Assembly (NCBI GenBank): GCA_014529385.2
Contig: CM043969.1
Location: forward strand, 36,579,922 to 36,639,921
Source: Adiantum capillus-veneris
Lineage: Eukaryota > Streptophyta > Polypodiopsida > Polypodiales > Pteridaceae
Length of the DNA stretch: 60,000 nucleotides
Direction of reading: 5' to 3'
The stretch's first letter is position 1. The number at the start of each line of letters is the position of its first letter. Shown here in pieces: positions 1 through 10,812 of this stretch. The notes under the pieces were generated by a model. The model was not told where the DNA came from and did not search any database. It saw only the letters and a program-made list of their open reading frames with translations. The translations under genes were made by a program, and so were the position numbers.

Positions 1-2258
1 TCACAAGCTGTCAGGATTTTCCTTTCGCAAATCAATTGCATTTAGACTTTTAGTAAAAAACAGTTCAAAAGTTAAAAGTGATCATAATTTGAACAAATTT
101 CATCCATTCTTGTCCATATTTCACCAGTGGGACTAGGAAGGCTAGAGCTATGACTGATACAAATTTGAGCCAGTTCTGAGTCTGAGGTACACCGATCGCG
201 ATCGTAGTACAGACGCCAAATTTGGGTTTGATCATATGATTGGGTTCCTGATAGTTGGAGGGTCATTTTGGTCCACTCTGTGTGTCTTTTGGACCACTTT
301 TGAGTTTACAGGTCCCATTTCTCTGTTACAAGGGAGTTTTGGACTAGACTCTGATTTTTTATGAGTTTTTGATGTCCAATTGGCTTGAAATTTGGATGGG
401 GACTTGAACAAGATGTGTACAAGGGATCTGATAGGTTTTGGTCAAATTCTAGGTTTGAGGTACACCGATCGCGATCGTAGTAAAGAGGCCAAATTTGGGG
501 AAAACTGGATGGTCATGAACTCCTATGCTTGCCTAGCCCACTGATGATTTATTTCCAAGTTTGAACAAAAAATGAACAATTTAGAGCAATTTTTCACTAT
601 TTGACCATATTTTACTAAGTCTAACCATATTTGGTTTCCCTGATGAACTTTGGTTGGATCCTGGAGTTAGTTGGAGTTAGTTCTGGAGCTTCCACCGCTC
701 CTATGATGTTCTGCTACTAACAGCCTACTCCAATGTCTAATTTTGACCTTATCAGGCACTTTAGACCCTGTCTTAGGAGGTTTTCCAGATCTGTGTATTT
801 TCCAGGAATTTCTTGGATATCCATGTGATGTTTGAGTATCCTTAAGTGATTTTTTGGTTTTGGCATTGCCTGGGCTCCCTGTCTAGCTTCGTGTGATCAT
901 TCGAAACTGAAATTACCATTTCTGTACTTGTAGGAGATTTCTGAGATCCATCTGAGGTTTCCTGCAACTGTCCTGACTTTTAGTCGGACAAGTGTTCCTT
1001 CCAAACCATCCATCATCATTTCTAACCAGATTTGGGTAGTATTAGGTCAAATTTTCCCTTTTTGGTTGTGTTTGACAAATTGGGCCCAATCTATGAGCAA
1101 AATTTGTGCATTTTCCTTGAAAATTCAAGAGAGTGTGCTTTTAGCTGAGTTCCAAGCATGGGCCAACTCAAAAGTTGCAAAACCTCTCTAAGGGCATCGC
1201 GATCGTACTCCAGAGGCCAAATTTGGTTTTGACACCAGCAGTATGCAGGCGAGATTGAGGGGATGTGTTGGGCAAATTCTGTCCCAGTTTTTGTCAGGTA
1301 GGTACACCGATCGCAATCGGTGTACCACCACCAAATATGGTTTTTACCTCATAGTTTTGTTCCTAGCCTTGTGGGGAGCACACTGATGTGTTATGTGGCT
1401 GAAAGAAGTATTGCATGGGTGCCTCTAAGGGCCCTCAACCTTTTTGACCCAATCCGACTTTGATTCGATCCTTTCGCCCGTTTGTGCAAAGATTCGCGCT
1501 TGCATGGATAATAGACTTGATCTTTACTTAATAGGGAACATACCTGTGAAATCTCGTGTGAAATGGTGGCTCCAACCGTCCGTACAGGGCAGAAACGTGG
1601 CAGCTCGCTCTAGGTCAAAAAAGCTCTCTCCTTCTCTCTCAAAAGGTGAAAATGAACAATGAGCTAGACTTTGGCCTACCTGACCTATATCTTCCCGAGA
1701 TTTTCATAACACAGGGTTGATTTTTCTCGCCATTGCTCCCGATTTAATCTGTATACCACGTGTGGGTCGATCTGTTCATCATTCCGACGTTGCATGACCG
1801 TTTGATGCGATTTTGGCGAAATGTAGTCATGATCATTGAGGCCGAAATTTGACATCTTCAGATTAGCTTCATATCTTCCATGCTTGATAATTTTATCGTG
1901 ATACTTCGGCGCTTGCTTCCAGAACATGATTCCAACACTTGTGAGCGAGATTTTTCTGAATTTTTGAATTTTTGAAGTTTTATTAACGAAAATCAAACAC
2001 AATAAAATGAAAATACTTATTAACTGGCGAAAATTTAGCCGAAATTATTATACTCACCCCTAAGCATATATTTTCTCTTGAAGCATCCCAATGCTCCGAA
2101 TTTGTCATTACAGCTCATTATTATGCTAGTCGGATGATACAAGCCAAGTTTTGATCAAATTTGTTCAGAACTGAACTCTAAATGATGAAAAAACACACAC
2201 ATTATGTAAATATATACACCTTGGACCTCTTAATGGTCTTAATGGCCTTGACTGTTAC
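1..2258 (-). other. Non-coding 3' flank of the giant gypsy element, probable 3' LTR part
   Basis: This stretch lies just beyond the polypurine tract on the element's 3' side, so it should be LTR. It contains no convincing gene; short frames at 1444-1662 (+) and 1685-2002 (-) show no domain. It carries four copies of the CGATCGCGATCG-type palindrome. The first 900 bp of the opposite LTR (from 13479) do not visibly match it. That fits only if the LTR is longer than about 3 kb and the two visible pieces are opposite ends of it, or if one end has been replaced. Confidence 0.45.
186..1326. repeat. Dispersed palindrome family, left cluster (4 sites)
   Basis: Sites at 186-210, 459-482, 1194-1208 and 1301-1326. 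The common core is CGATCGCGATCG, a perfect 12-bp palindrome, extended to GGTACACCGATCGCGATCG with GTAC or GTA beyond it. The copy at 1301-1326 is an almost perfect 26-bp palindrome (GGTACACC arm against GGTGTACC arm, centre changed). Sequence between sites is unrelated apart from a loosely kept GGCCAAATTTGG-like tail just downstream. A binding site or an RNA hairpin are both possible. Confidence 0.8.
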
Positions 2259-2271
2259 TCCCCCCTTCCTT
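2259..2271 (-). other. Candidate polypurine tract of the giant gypsy element
   Basis: On the minus strand this reads AAGGAAGGGGGGA and lies about ten bases past the final stop of the long frame, where a plus-strand primer is expected. The next bases (GTAACAG) do not give a canonical TG start for the LTR, so the exact LTR edge is unclear. Confidence 0.5.
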
Positions 2272-2278
2272 GTCCGAG

Positions 2279-3304
2279 TCACCCCGGACGAAGGGTGGTG
2301 CATGTGCATGGGTTTTGAACTCTGTGTCTATGCATGGCTGTGTCATGTGGCCCTATTCTGATGTTTGAGACAATGCGTTGGGTAACAATATGCTGTTCAT
2401 GATGTGGGAATTGAATGTAGTGTTCAGTGGCTTTTGATGGCAAAGGTAGCTGTTTATGGAACATGAGAGCCTACAGTTGAATTGCTCTTTTCTTTATTGT
2501 GGGTTTTGTTCCTGCAACTAGTTTTGGAACCCATTTATATGTAATTTGTTGCATCTGCACCGATTCTGCTTTGGTTTTCACCGGTTTCCAATGCCATTTG
2601 GAAGATTCAGGCTTCTTGTTTTGAGTTTTGTTGTTCCTTTCGAGCTCTGGCATTTGAGCATTATCCTTTTTTGGTTGCCATTTCCACTTGGAAGTAGCTT
2701 TGGAAGGTTTTATAGATGATGCTGGTTCCGTCTGGAGTTTGCTCTTAGGTAGCCATATCTTGCTTGGTTTGTTGGTCAGCAATGATTTCCTGATCCAGAC
2801 CTGCTGAATAACCTTGGGGGTTGTTTTTGGTTGAATAGCCGATTGCTTGTTGTCGATGGGGATACTTGGCCACGAGTGATCTGTTTTGGCAAATGGAGTC
2901 ATGTACACGTTAGAGTCGTGTGTGTACCTTAACGCATGTTCTGACCATTCAGTGAATGCATTGTACGTTCTCATCCATGGAACTCCTAAACATATTGATT
3001 CTCTGATTTCTCCGTCTTTCATTACAAAAAATTGATGAGGGCAACTATTTCCATCAAGATTGATTGGCAAGTTTACTATCCCCATCGTTGGCATTGTTGC
3101 ACCGTTTGCCGCTCGTAGATCAATTGTGGATTGCACGAGGGGTTCATTTGTTAGGATCCTGTAAGTGGAGAAGTTGACCGCATTCACTCTTGCACCTGTG
3201 TCAATTAATGCTCGTTGATACCTGCCATGCGGGAGTTTGACATTGATGCGAACATCAATTCCTGTTTGCCATTGCTCATCAGTTTGAATGATAGATATAG
3301 GAAT
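2279..3304 (-). pseudogene. Second retropepsin-like domain plus Trp/Lys-rich tail, downstream of integrase
   Basis: The frame continues from the integrase without a shift, separated by one TGA (3305-3307). About 30 codons in, it shows the aspartic protease signature ALIDTGARVNAV (DTG at about 3197-3205), then a region ending in ICLGVPWMRTYNAF, which resembles the ILGxPWL flap and core of gypsy proteases. It is followed by roughly 150 residues rich in Lys with repeated Trp motifs (KIWLPK, KWKWQPKK, KWHWKPVK, YKWVPK). A TAG at 2471-2473 splits off the last 61 codons, which run to a TGA at 2279. A protease after integrase is not the usual gypsy order (Gag-PR-RT-RH-INT). The first protease of this element has lost its catalytic Asp, whereas this one keeps DTG. 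The function of the tail is unknown; its charge suggests nucleic-acid binding. Confidence 0.7.
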
Positions 3305-4309
3305 TCAAGCCGTGTCCGTTGGTGTAGGAGGTCCTTGTTGTTGTAATGCTTGTTTTCTTTTTAAAATCCTGACTTTGGCCTCCTCCTGCGCTTGAGCTTT
3401 TGTTTCATTTGCTTTGATCTTGCATTCCTTCGCAACGTGTATTTTGGCAAGCATCTCTGTGGTTAGTGGAAAGTTGTATTTCTTTAGTCTGCAACCACTA
3501 ATCAAGTTAGGAATTTCCTCTCCCTCTAATGTCGCAAGTTTGATGGCACCGCTAGATGATATATCGTGAATCACGTAGGGTCCATTCCCTCGCTTTTTGA
3601 GTTTTCGGAAATGTTGTTTTAGGGTATACATTAAAACGTAATCCCCAGTAGCAAATTCCTTGCTGATTACATGTTGATCAAAGAATGATTTCATGTTTCG
3701 TTTTTGCGCGTAGATTGAAGCAACGGCTCTCAATCTAGTTTCATCCAGTTTTTCTAGGACACCTACCTGATTGGATAATTCATGGCCCGTCCATTCTAAT
3801 TGTTTAGCGACTCGAAGTGTGGGAATAAGGAATTCAAGTGGCAAAATCGCTTGCATTCCATAAACCATGCTGAATGGAGTCGTTCCGATGGATGTTTTGT
3901 AAGCTACTCGATACGCCCATAAAGCTGAATGCAGCTTTTGATCCCAATCAGCTCTTGATTCGCCGACAATTTTGGTGAGAATTGTCACTAAAATTTTATT
4001 CGTACTTTCTGCTTGGCCATTCGCTTGTGGGTGATAGGGGGCGGATTTCCTATGAATCACCATGAATTCATCCAGTAGGAATTCGATCACTTCATTGATG
4101 AAGTGAGTGCCTCTATCGCTCACGAGCTCAACTGGTAAGCCATATCTCATGAAAATGTTCTCGTATAAAAACTGTGCTGTCGTTTTTGCATCATTTTTGG
4201 CTGTTTCTTTCGCTTGCACCCATTTTGTTAGATAATCTATTGCCACTATAATGTATTGAGCGTGCGTTTTATACCCCCGAGGCGCTATCGGTCCTACAAA
4301 ATCTATTCC
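3305..4309 (-). pseudogene. Integrase catalytic core (Ty3/gypsy)
   Basis: This encodes the DDE integrase that would insert the cDNA. The first Asp lies in GIDFVGP just after a TAG (4310-4312) that sits where a Trp codon is expected. The second lies in SDRGTHF and the Glu in ANGQAESTNK, so the D,D,E triad is present. Typical integrase sequence follows (HSALWAYRVAYKTS, then SMVYG). The C-terminal part contains a GNGPYVIHDI-like segment and a Lys/Gln-rich end, with no chromodomain. Apart from the bounding TAG and TGA the roughly 330 codons are open, the best kept part of this element together with the RT. Confidence 0.9.
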
Positions 4310-4708
4310 CTATTTTGCAAACGCTCTTGCCCCCATCATCGGCCTTAAGGGCATATCATCTCGAGCTCTCAGAATTTTTGTTTTCTGGCACACATCACAT
4401 CGTTTGACAAACTCTTCGGCATCCATGAATAGTGTAGGCCACCATATGCCCGCAATAAGAATTGCTTTGGCCGTTTTATCAACTGAGAAATGTCCACCCG
4501 CTTGTCCGTTGTGTGCTTTCTCTAAGATAGGAATGTATTCCTCTTCAGTCGTGCACATTCTCAATTGATGGTCCTTTCCCCTCTTGTAAAGAGCATCCTC
4601 AATCAGTACATAGTTTTCTGCCTCTTTGATGATTGTTTTGATTCGCGATCTGCTCATCCCCTCAGGAAGTATCCTGGTGGTGAGGTATTCAACGATGTAT
4701 TTACTCCA
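4310..4708 (-). pseudogene. Integrase zinc-binding module 2 (H2C2)
   Basis: This module precedes the integrase core in the same frame. It starts with LYKRGKDHQLRMC and shows the His pair in KAHNGQAGGH and the Cys pair in CDVC, the normal HHCC zinc finger of gypsy integrases that helps bind LTR ends. It is separated from module 1 only by a TGA at 4709-4711, and from the core by the TAG at 4310-4312. This copy sits at the canonical position directly before the DDE core. Confidence 0.85.
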
Positions 4709-5239
4709 TCAAGGTGCTACGGACATTCTGAATAGAGTTGCGTGTTCTATTGGCTTTTGAAGTGTGCATTTAACACAAGATTTGACATGCATGTGAACAC
4801 TATGTTGCATTTTTTGCCAATACACACCCATTCTCATCAATCTCTGGTACATCTGTGCATGCCCATTGTGAATCCCCATTGTTTGTACATGAGCCTGGTT
4901 TAGGTACAATTCTCGTTCGTCGGGTTCTACACAAAGCCTAAGGATTTGATCCGTTCCTTGTTTATATAACCTGCCCGCTAACATTACCAATGATCCGGAT
5001 GCTGCAATGGTAGATCGTTGGCTTGTCATATTCAAAGACCCGATAGTTAGCAAAGGAATTAATTCCTCGCTCCATCTTGGAACCATTTCTATGTTGAAAA
5101 GATATGCATCTGGCAGATCATCGTCAACTCCTACAGGGTTTTCTCCATGCATCATTCTAGATAAATGGTCAGCTCTTTGGTGTGTAGTGCCTTTCTTGAC
5201 CACTACTGTGAAATCAAACTCAAGCAGTATGATGAACCA
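4709..5239 (-). pseudogene. End of RNase H plus integrase zinc-binding module 1 (extra H2C2)
   Basis: The frame follows the RNase H without a shift after a TGA at 5240-5242. Its first part contains the RNase H end (EFDFTVVVKKG, then HQRADHLSRM). Then comes a complete H2C2 unit: LYKQGTDQILRLC, the His pair in AHVQTMGIHNGH and the Cys pair in CVKC. Its opening closely resembles that of module 2 (LYKRGKDHQLRMC), so the two look like an old duplication that has since diverged. Most gypsy elements have a single such module. Confidence 0.8.
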
Positions 5240-6589
5240 TCAAACAATCCTTCCCGTACTGCAAGGTTTATTCACTAAGTACAGCAGTGCTTGGTGATCA
5301 ACGAAGAATACAAATTTATTGGAAAGTAAGTAGTGTCTAAACTTTTTCACCGCATAGACCATACCTAATCCTTCCCTCTCAATTGTCGTGTAATTCCTCT
5401 CTGCATTGTTCAATTGTCTACTGGAGTAACTTATTGGAAAATCCATGTTGTTCTCTCCAGGTTGTGCAAGTATGCATCCTATTGCATACGCTGATACATC
5501 CACATGAATGTGAAAGATCTTTTCCCAATCCAGAGCTTTCAATATTGGAGAGGAAATTAATCTCTGCTTCAACGTTTGAAAAGCTTCTTCACATTCTTCT
5601 GTCCACTCAAATTTAGTTATCAGCGCATAAAGTGGTTTTGCAATTATAGCGTATGAGTAGATAAATCTTCGATAATATCCACAATGACCCATAAACGCCT
5701 GTACCTCCTTCACCCTCACTGGTCGTGGTAGATCAACAATGACGCTGATCTTCTCCATGTCTGTCAAAATCCCGTTTTTGGACACTATATGGCCCAATAT
5801 TTTACCCTGTCTTACCATGAAGACGCATTTTTCTGGGTTCAGGCAAATCCGATACAGCCTGCATTTCTTGAACACCTTGCTCAAATTTTCTATGTGCTCC
5901 AGTCTTACAAGGGAGTGAACGCACAAGTCATCCATGTAAATTTCTAAGAATTGTCTTAGATATTCTTTAAAAGCATGACCCATTAGCCTCTGAAATGTAG
6001 CTAGTGCATTTGTTAGGCCAAAAGCCATTACCCAGAATGCAAAAATACCCCATTCTGTTGCGAAGGCTTTTTTGTGCTGATCCTCTGGCTTTCTTGCGAG
6101 CTGGTTGTAACCCGAAAAGCCATCTAAGAAGCTATACGCCTCTTTGCCTGCTACTCTTTCTATTACATGATCAGTAATGGGTAGGGGATAGTTATCTTGA
6201 ATTGTAGCAGCGTTTACTTTCTTGAGATTGATACACACTCTCAACTTTCCGTTTTTCTTTGGGACCACCACAATCGGTGATACCCAATCGGTGTGCTCAA
6301 TTTCGTAAATAAACTCTGCCTCCTTAAGTTTATCTATCTCCTCCTTGATCTTTTTAGCAAATGTTTCATTGTAAGTATAGGGACGTTGTCTGCTGGGTTT
6401 CGCACCATTCTTAAGGGGTATCGTGTGTTGACAGATACTAGGATCCACCCCCTTAAGATCTTTGTACGACCACGCAAACACATCTCTATATTGTTTAAGA
6501 GTAGCTACCAAAAGCTTTTCCTCTTCATCAGTAAGATCTGTGGCAATATATGCAGGTTTTGGATCTTCTCCTGGCTCTGCTAGATCTAT
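5240..6589 (-). pseudogene. Reverse transcriptase and RNase H (Ty3/gypsy)
   Basis: This copies element RNA into DNA and removes the RNA strand. The RT shows WVSPIVVVPKKNGKLRVCIN, then the first catalytic Asp in SFLDGFSGYNQ, AFGLTNALATFQR, and the YMDD box in EIYMDDLCVHS. A connection with KCVFMVRQGKILGHIVS and FMGHCGYYRRFI follows. RNase H starts near HIHVDVSAYAIGCILAQ, continues through TTIEREGLGMVYAVKKFRHYL, and ends at FFVDHQALLYL. The frame runs from a TGA at 6590-6592 to a TGA at 5240-5242. Its upstream continuation (IDLAEPGEDPKPAY) is typical of the segment before gypsy RTs. No catalytic residue is visibly lost. Confidence 0.92.
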
Positions 6590-7318
6590 TCATTTGGCTT
6601 TTTCAGGTTCGTCGTACAATATACCCGGTTCTTTCAATTCCCTCATAGGTTGTTGCACTTTGATTTTACTATCTTGTATGGTATATTTCTTATAATGGGA
6701 TGGTGCATCTATCTTGTCAGAACCCGTATCGTCATTTGTTTCAAAGTCGGTCGTCCATATGTCTCTTAGGGTTCGCTTGAGCTTATCGTACTCTGCTTTT
6801 CTCTCTGTTTTGGTCATTTCGGACCCCGTTTTCCTCTCCTTTCGCAACTTAGTCATCCGCTTTTTGTGTCTGTTCTTCTTATTGTTTTCCCATGGTTTAG
6901 TTTTGGTGAATCTGCCGGTGGCCACATCTTTGACACAATCCTCAGCTTTGACAAGTTTTAGATGTCCCGTTCTGTCATTGACAAGAGGCATAGGATTATG
7001 CTTATTTGCCCTTGATTTTCTGGCTCTCTTGGATTTATACCACTCCTGTCGACTAGGTTTTTGGTTATGAAACTCGTAAAACCTGTCCTGTCTCATTCTG
7101 TATTTTTCGTTTGTCTCTGATGTGCTTGATCTTTCATCATCAGCCTCTATCAGTTGATTTTCGTCGTCCAATGATGGAAGGTCACAGCATAGTGAATCCG
7201 TGAATTCCTCTTCTGTTTTAATCCTATCGTTCACTGCAGATACCTCATCAGTTATTCGTTTACACCCAGTCTCACGTGGAGGTTCTTCCTGTTCCTCGTT
7301 TTTCTGATCCCGACTCAA
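6590..7318 (-). pseudogene. Charged linker between protease and reverse transcriptase
   Basis: About 240 codons with no recognised domain, in the RT frame and upstream of it. The first third is acidic (EEEFTDSL, DDENQLIEADDE) and the middle strongly basic (KKNRHKKRMTKLRKERK). It begins at a frame change near 7272-7318, where the protease frame ends, and stops at the TGA 6590-6592. Long spacers between PR and RT occur in several large gypsy elements. I infer no enzyme activity. Confidence 0.6.
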
Positions 7319-8276
7319 GGATAACGCTATCCATTTGTAACGTTACTAGGTCGTATCCTTCTTCGTCACAAAATTTCGTAGGTGTGCATTCGTTAACACA
7401 TACGTCCAAGGTTGACAATATTTGAGTCCACCCGAATGGCTCAAATAGATGTTCTGGGAAAGGTTCTGGAAAATAAGCCTCGTCTTCGACAGATCTTTCC
7501 AGAGCGCACTCCTCTTGGATTAGCTCACCACAATCGGATGCTCCACACATCCAGATATGCGCTTTTGTTTGCATCCACGCGGGTATTTCTTTTTCATTTA
7601 CAGTGGTAGAATTAAATTCTTGCGCTGGTGTTTTCGAAACGTCTCTATAGCTGTGATCCTTCATGTTGATTTTTGTTATTAGTTCCTCGTGCCTTAGGTA
7701 GATTTGATCGTAACCCCAATCCTGTATCATTTTGAGTTGACGCATGAATGGTCGTCCCAAAATAATGTCAAAGTTGTTCGTTTTTCCAAAATCCACCACA
7801 GCAAAGGTGTGCTCATAGTTAATTCCACATGAAGTTACAATTATTTGTTCCAAGATCCCCAACGGCCTCTCTACATACCCATCCGCGAGTTGCAGTTTCA
7901 TCCTAGTTTTCCAGAGAGCTGGACGGCCCCACTTTTCCTAGATTTGCTTTGTAGCAATAGCCACTCCAGCTCCATTGTTTAGGATAGCTATTGTTGTTAT
8001 ATCCTGATACTCAACAGGTAATGTTGTGTTACCCTCCTCTCCTTCGCAGTAATCTCCGACCTTGTTTATGGGCATTGGTCGGGCTTTGGGTTGGCTTTCT
8101 CGTTCGTTTTCTTCTCCCAGAGGGTCTGTCGAAAGAGGAATCTTTACTCCCTTTTGCTCCATATGTTTTGCCATGTCTTCCCACAAATGTGGTTTGACTC
8201 TCAAGAGTTCAGACAGCGTGATGGTGCATGTTATAGGTGTTGACAGCATCTCTTGAAGACTCTTGGAGTCGACCAT
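7272..8276 (-). pseudogene. First retroviral-type aspartic protease, catalytic Asp lost
   Basis: This is the normal polyprotein-cleaving protease position between nucleocapsid and RT. The catalytic signature reads AILNNGAGVAIA (codons 7971-7979 encode Asn-Asn-Gly), where retropepsins have Asp-Thr/Ser-Gly. The fold is otherwise clear: KLQLADGYVERPLGIL, then IILGRPFMRQ. A TAG at 7938-7940, probably a former Trp codon, cuts it right after the active site, and frame changes flank it near 8270 and 7290. It is therefore inactive here. Whether the Asp loss is specific to this copy cannot be seen from one copy. Confidence 0.8.
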
Positions 8277-9572
8277 ACGTGGGATAGGATGGAACTGACC
8301 TTATCTCCGATCGTACCTCATGTTCACCTATAAATGAAGGCAGAGTTTTCAAGGATTGGGCTTTGCTTTCTATCGAAATTTCCGTTCCCGCATCCCATAC
8401 AACAAGTGTATATCGGCTGAAAAAAAATCCGTTATCCATGTTAATTTCAGGAATTGGAGCAGATTGTAATGTCGCGCTTCCATTCTTTCTGTTTCTAATG
8501 GTTTCCCATAAGTGTTGCGGCCATTGTTCTTCCACCTCTGGAATTGGCATCATCGTCATTGATTTAGCGTCATCAGTCGTGTTTGGTACAACTCGATGAT
8601 CCAGTGGCAATACTGTTTCTGGCTTGGGATCGTTTAATCGTTTTGGTTCATCAATTTTTAGCTTTTCTCGCTCTTTGTGAATCAATACTTCTTGTTCTGG
8701 GGTTCTAGCGATTTTAGGTTCCATCAACGCCTGGGCTGTCTCAATGAGGTGTTTACACATTTCCAAACGCTTCGTTTCCACTTCTGGTTGAGGATAATTC
8801 AACCATCTTTGCTCTAAGGTTTGGTTTGTTTTTAGACTTGCTTCGTATGCCTGTAATAGAGCATCTAACGGCTCTAGCACTTTGTCAACCAAGACTGATC
8901 CGCCTGAGGACGCTTTCCTCGGTTTGTTGATGACCTCAGTTGTCTTACTCTCTCTCTCTCTTGTTTGAGTTGTTCCTTCGTTTCATGCAACTCGTTTTGC
9001 ATGGCAATTTGCGTTTTTAACCTTCTTGCTTTTATCCTATCTCGTTTTGCCTTCCAGGATTTTCGCTGAGTTCTAACGGATAAACTCTCATTTTCTGTTG
9101 GTATGGGCAACTCGACCTTTTCCTCCAAAGTTTCGTTTTTTACTAAGTCCTTAGTTTGGGCTCTGGTTATCGCGTTGATTCGAATCATGGGATCGGTTTC
9201 TGATCCGCTGCTAGCGCTTGGTATCACCCCCACAATATTCATAGTCGTTTTTCCCTTGTTGTCTGGATTCTTCGGACAATCTGGTAATATGTGATTCACG
9301 CCACGTCCGTCGCAAAACCCAAAAATTTTCACTCTTTTGTCCTTGAAAGGAAAGTTACGCTCCCAATCATCCGTACTTCCACAGCTATAGCACTGTCCAA
9401 TTGTTGGTTGATTTGGAGCAGGTGGTCCCATAGGTTGTCCTGCTCTATTTGGATATCCTCTTGGTTTGTAATTCTGGTTTGCAATGAACATTAACGTTCT
9501 CTCGTCTACCAGATATTGATCTCTCGAAGGTTGGGCTATATACGTTGGTGGTGCCATACCCTCGCTATTTCC
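8209..9572 (-). pseudogene. Nucleocapsid-like region with degenerate zinc knuckles and coiled linker
   Basis: After Gag the frame shows two decayed zinc knuckles: CYSCGSTDDWERNF (the expected His and last Cys replaced) and CDGRGVNHILPDC (second Cys replaced by Arg). Then comes a Gln/Glu/Arg-rich stretch (ETKEQLKQERERVRQLR) likely to form a short coiled coil, and a region of about 220 codons without a recognised domain (8892-8209). A frame change sits near 8880. In intact elements zinc knuckles pack the genomic RNA. The high copy of charged residues fits an RNA-binding linker. Confidence 0.6.
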
Positions 9573-10812
9573 CTATGGTTGATATGCTTCGTCCGTGTAT
9601 ATTCGTGATTCGGATTCATTTGCATAAGGCTCATTTGGTTCCTCGTAATAAGACACTTGAAGTGTACTATTCGTTCCTGGTGATGCTTCACAAGGTTGAG
9701 TGTATCTAATCATGGCTCTATTTTCCTGTGGTAACAGAGGTTGTTGACCCAACACAGGTTGAGGTCTATCTGCTCCCACTACCAAATTCATATTTGGTTC
9801 AACTTGATACCTTGGAGGAGGTGGTTGGGATGGTCCAGCTGGAGGTCCATACGGTCTTTCCCTCACAAAATTTTTGTTATAAAAACACTCTTCAGTGCTA
9901 TGATTAGTCCATTTCTGCTCTATGGCACACCATTTCAGTACTCGCTCACTCGCAGCTGGAGCTTTAGGTTGTTGTGTGCACCATGGCATCGGATGATCGT
10001 TGTGTGCACCATGGCATCGGATGATCCCCCCCGCATGCGTCACACTTCCTCGTCTGAGATTGTCTCATCACCGGATTTGATCTCACATGTTGTTGCATTC
10101 TCTTTGTTACCTCCTCTATCAATTGGTCAGCTGTCGGCACCAAGGACGCCTGAGCATCTTTTTTAGTAGAGGGTTCGCTCTTAATCGATGAGGAGCCACT
10201 GGCTATTGAATCAATGTCCTCGGACACTTCCCCATATGCTTTGCAGTTGTCGACAAGATATAATGCTTCCCTCGTAACCTGCTGAAATGTGCTACAGGCT
10301 TTCAAGTGAAGGTCCTTTTTCAAGGTTTCATTCCTCAGTCCTTCAACGAAGAGCACAAACAATCTATCGTCCTGCGGTAATTCTCTTCTCGGACATCTCT
10401 CAATGTATTTCTTGAATCTCAAGGTCGCTTCCTTCACTTTTTCATTCTCCCTTTGTTTAAAAGCATATATCTACGATATAGCATTATGCTTTATACCCCG
10501 TTTTGAGAATTCTTCTGCGAACTCGCGCAATACATGTTCAATATTTGGAAAAATTTCAAGGTTTAAAGGTTGAAACCATGTTAAGGCCGTCCCTTCCAAG
10601 GTTAGCCCGAATCCCTCGTATTGAGTATGGAAGTCAGTGATCTGTTCCGCTCTTAAGACTTGCTTGAAAAGCGATACATGGGCATGCGGATCCCCCGAGC
10701 CGCTATACTTCTTTGGCATGCACTTCGCTACTTGGGAAGGTCTGATCCGACTATGGTCTGCGGTCACTCTCATTGCTCCCATGTCCCGACTTAATCGTTC
10801 TCGTACATCAAG
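9573..10812 (-). pseudogene. Gag capsid and first zinc knuckles (Ty3/gypsy)
   Basis: The structural protein of the particle. It contains KYSGSGDPHAHVSLFKQ, GTALTWFQPL and FVEGLRNETLKKDL, typical of plant retrotransposon Gag. A TAG at 10471-10473, likely from TGG, interrupts it. Toward the end are CDACGGDHPMPWC (C-x2-C-x3-H-x4-C) and KWCAIEQKWTNHSTEEC, the latter resembling the HxTEEC knuckle of gypsy Gags. A 28-bp direct duplication at 9971-10026 shifts the frame inside the first knuckle. The section ends at a TAG (9573-9575), after which the same frame continues. Confidence 0.85.
9971..10026. repeat. 28-bp perfect tandem duplication in gag
   Basis: Bases 9971-9998 and 9999-10026 are identical. 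28 is not a multiple of three, so the duplication moves the Gag frame. Removing one unit would rejoin the two Gag frames. It is a recent event because both copies are identical. Confidence 0.95.

Noticed and set aside
186-1326. GCGATCGC as cyanobacterial HIP1 repeat or bacterial contamination
   Set aside because: The octamer occurs only inside the longer element-specific palindrome and all surrounding features are plant retroelements.
1685-2002. 105-codon minus-strand frame
   Set aside because: It lies in the non-coding LTR side, has no domain and no matching copy elsewhere in the window.
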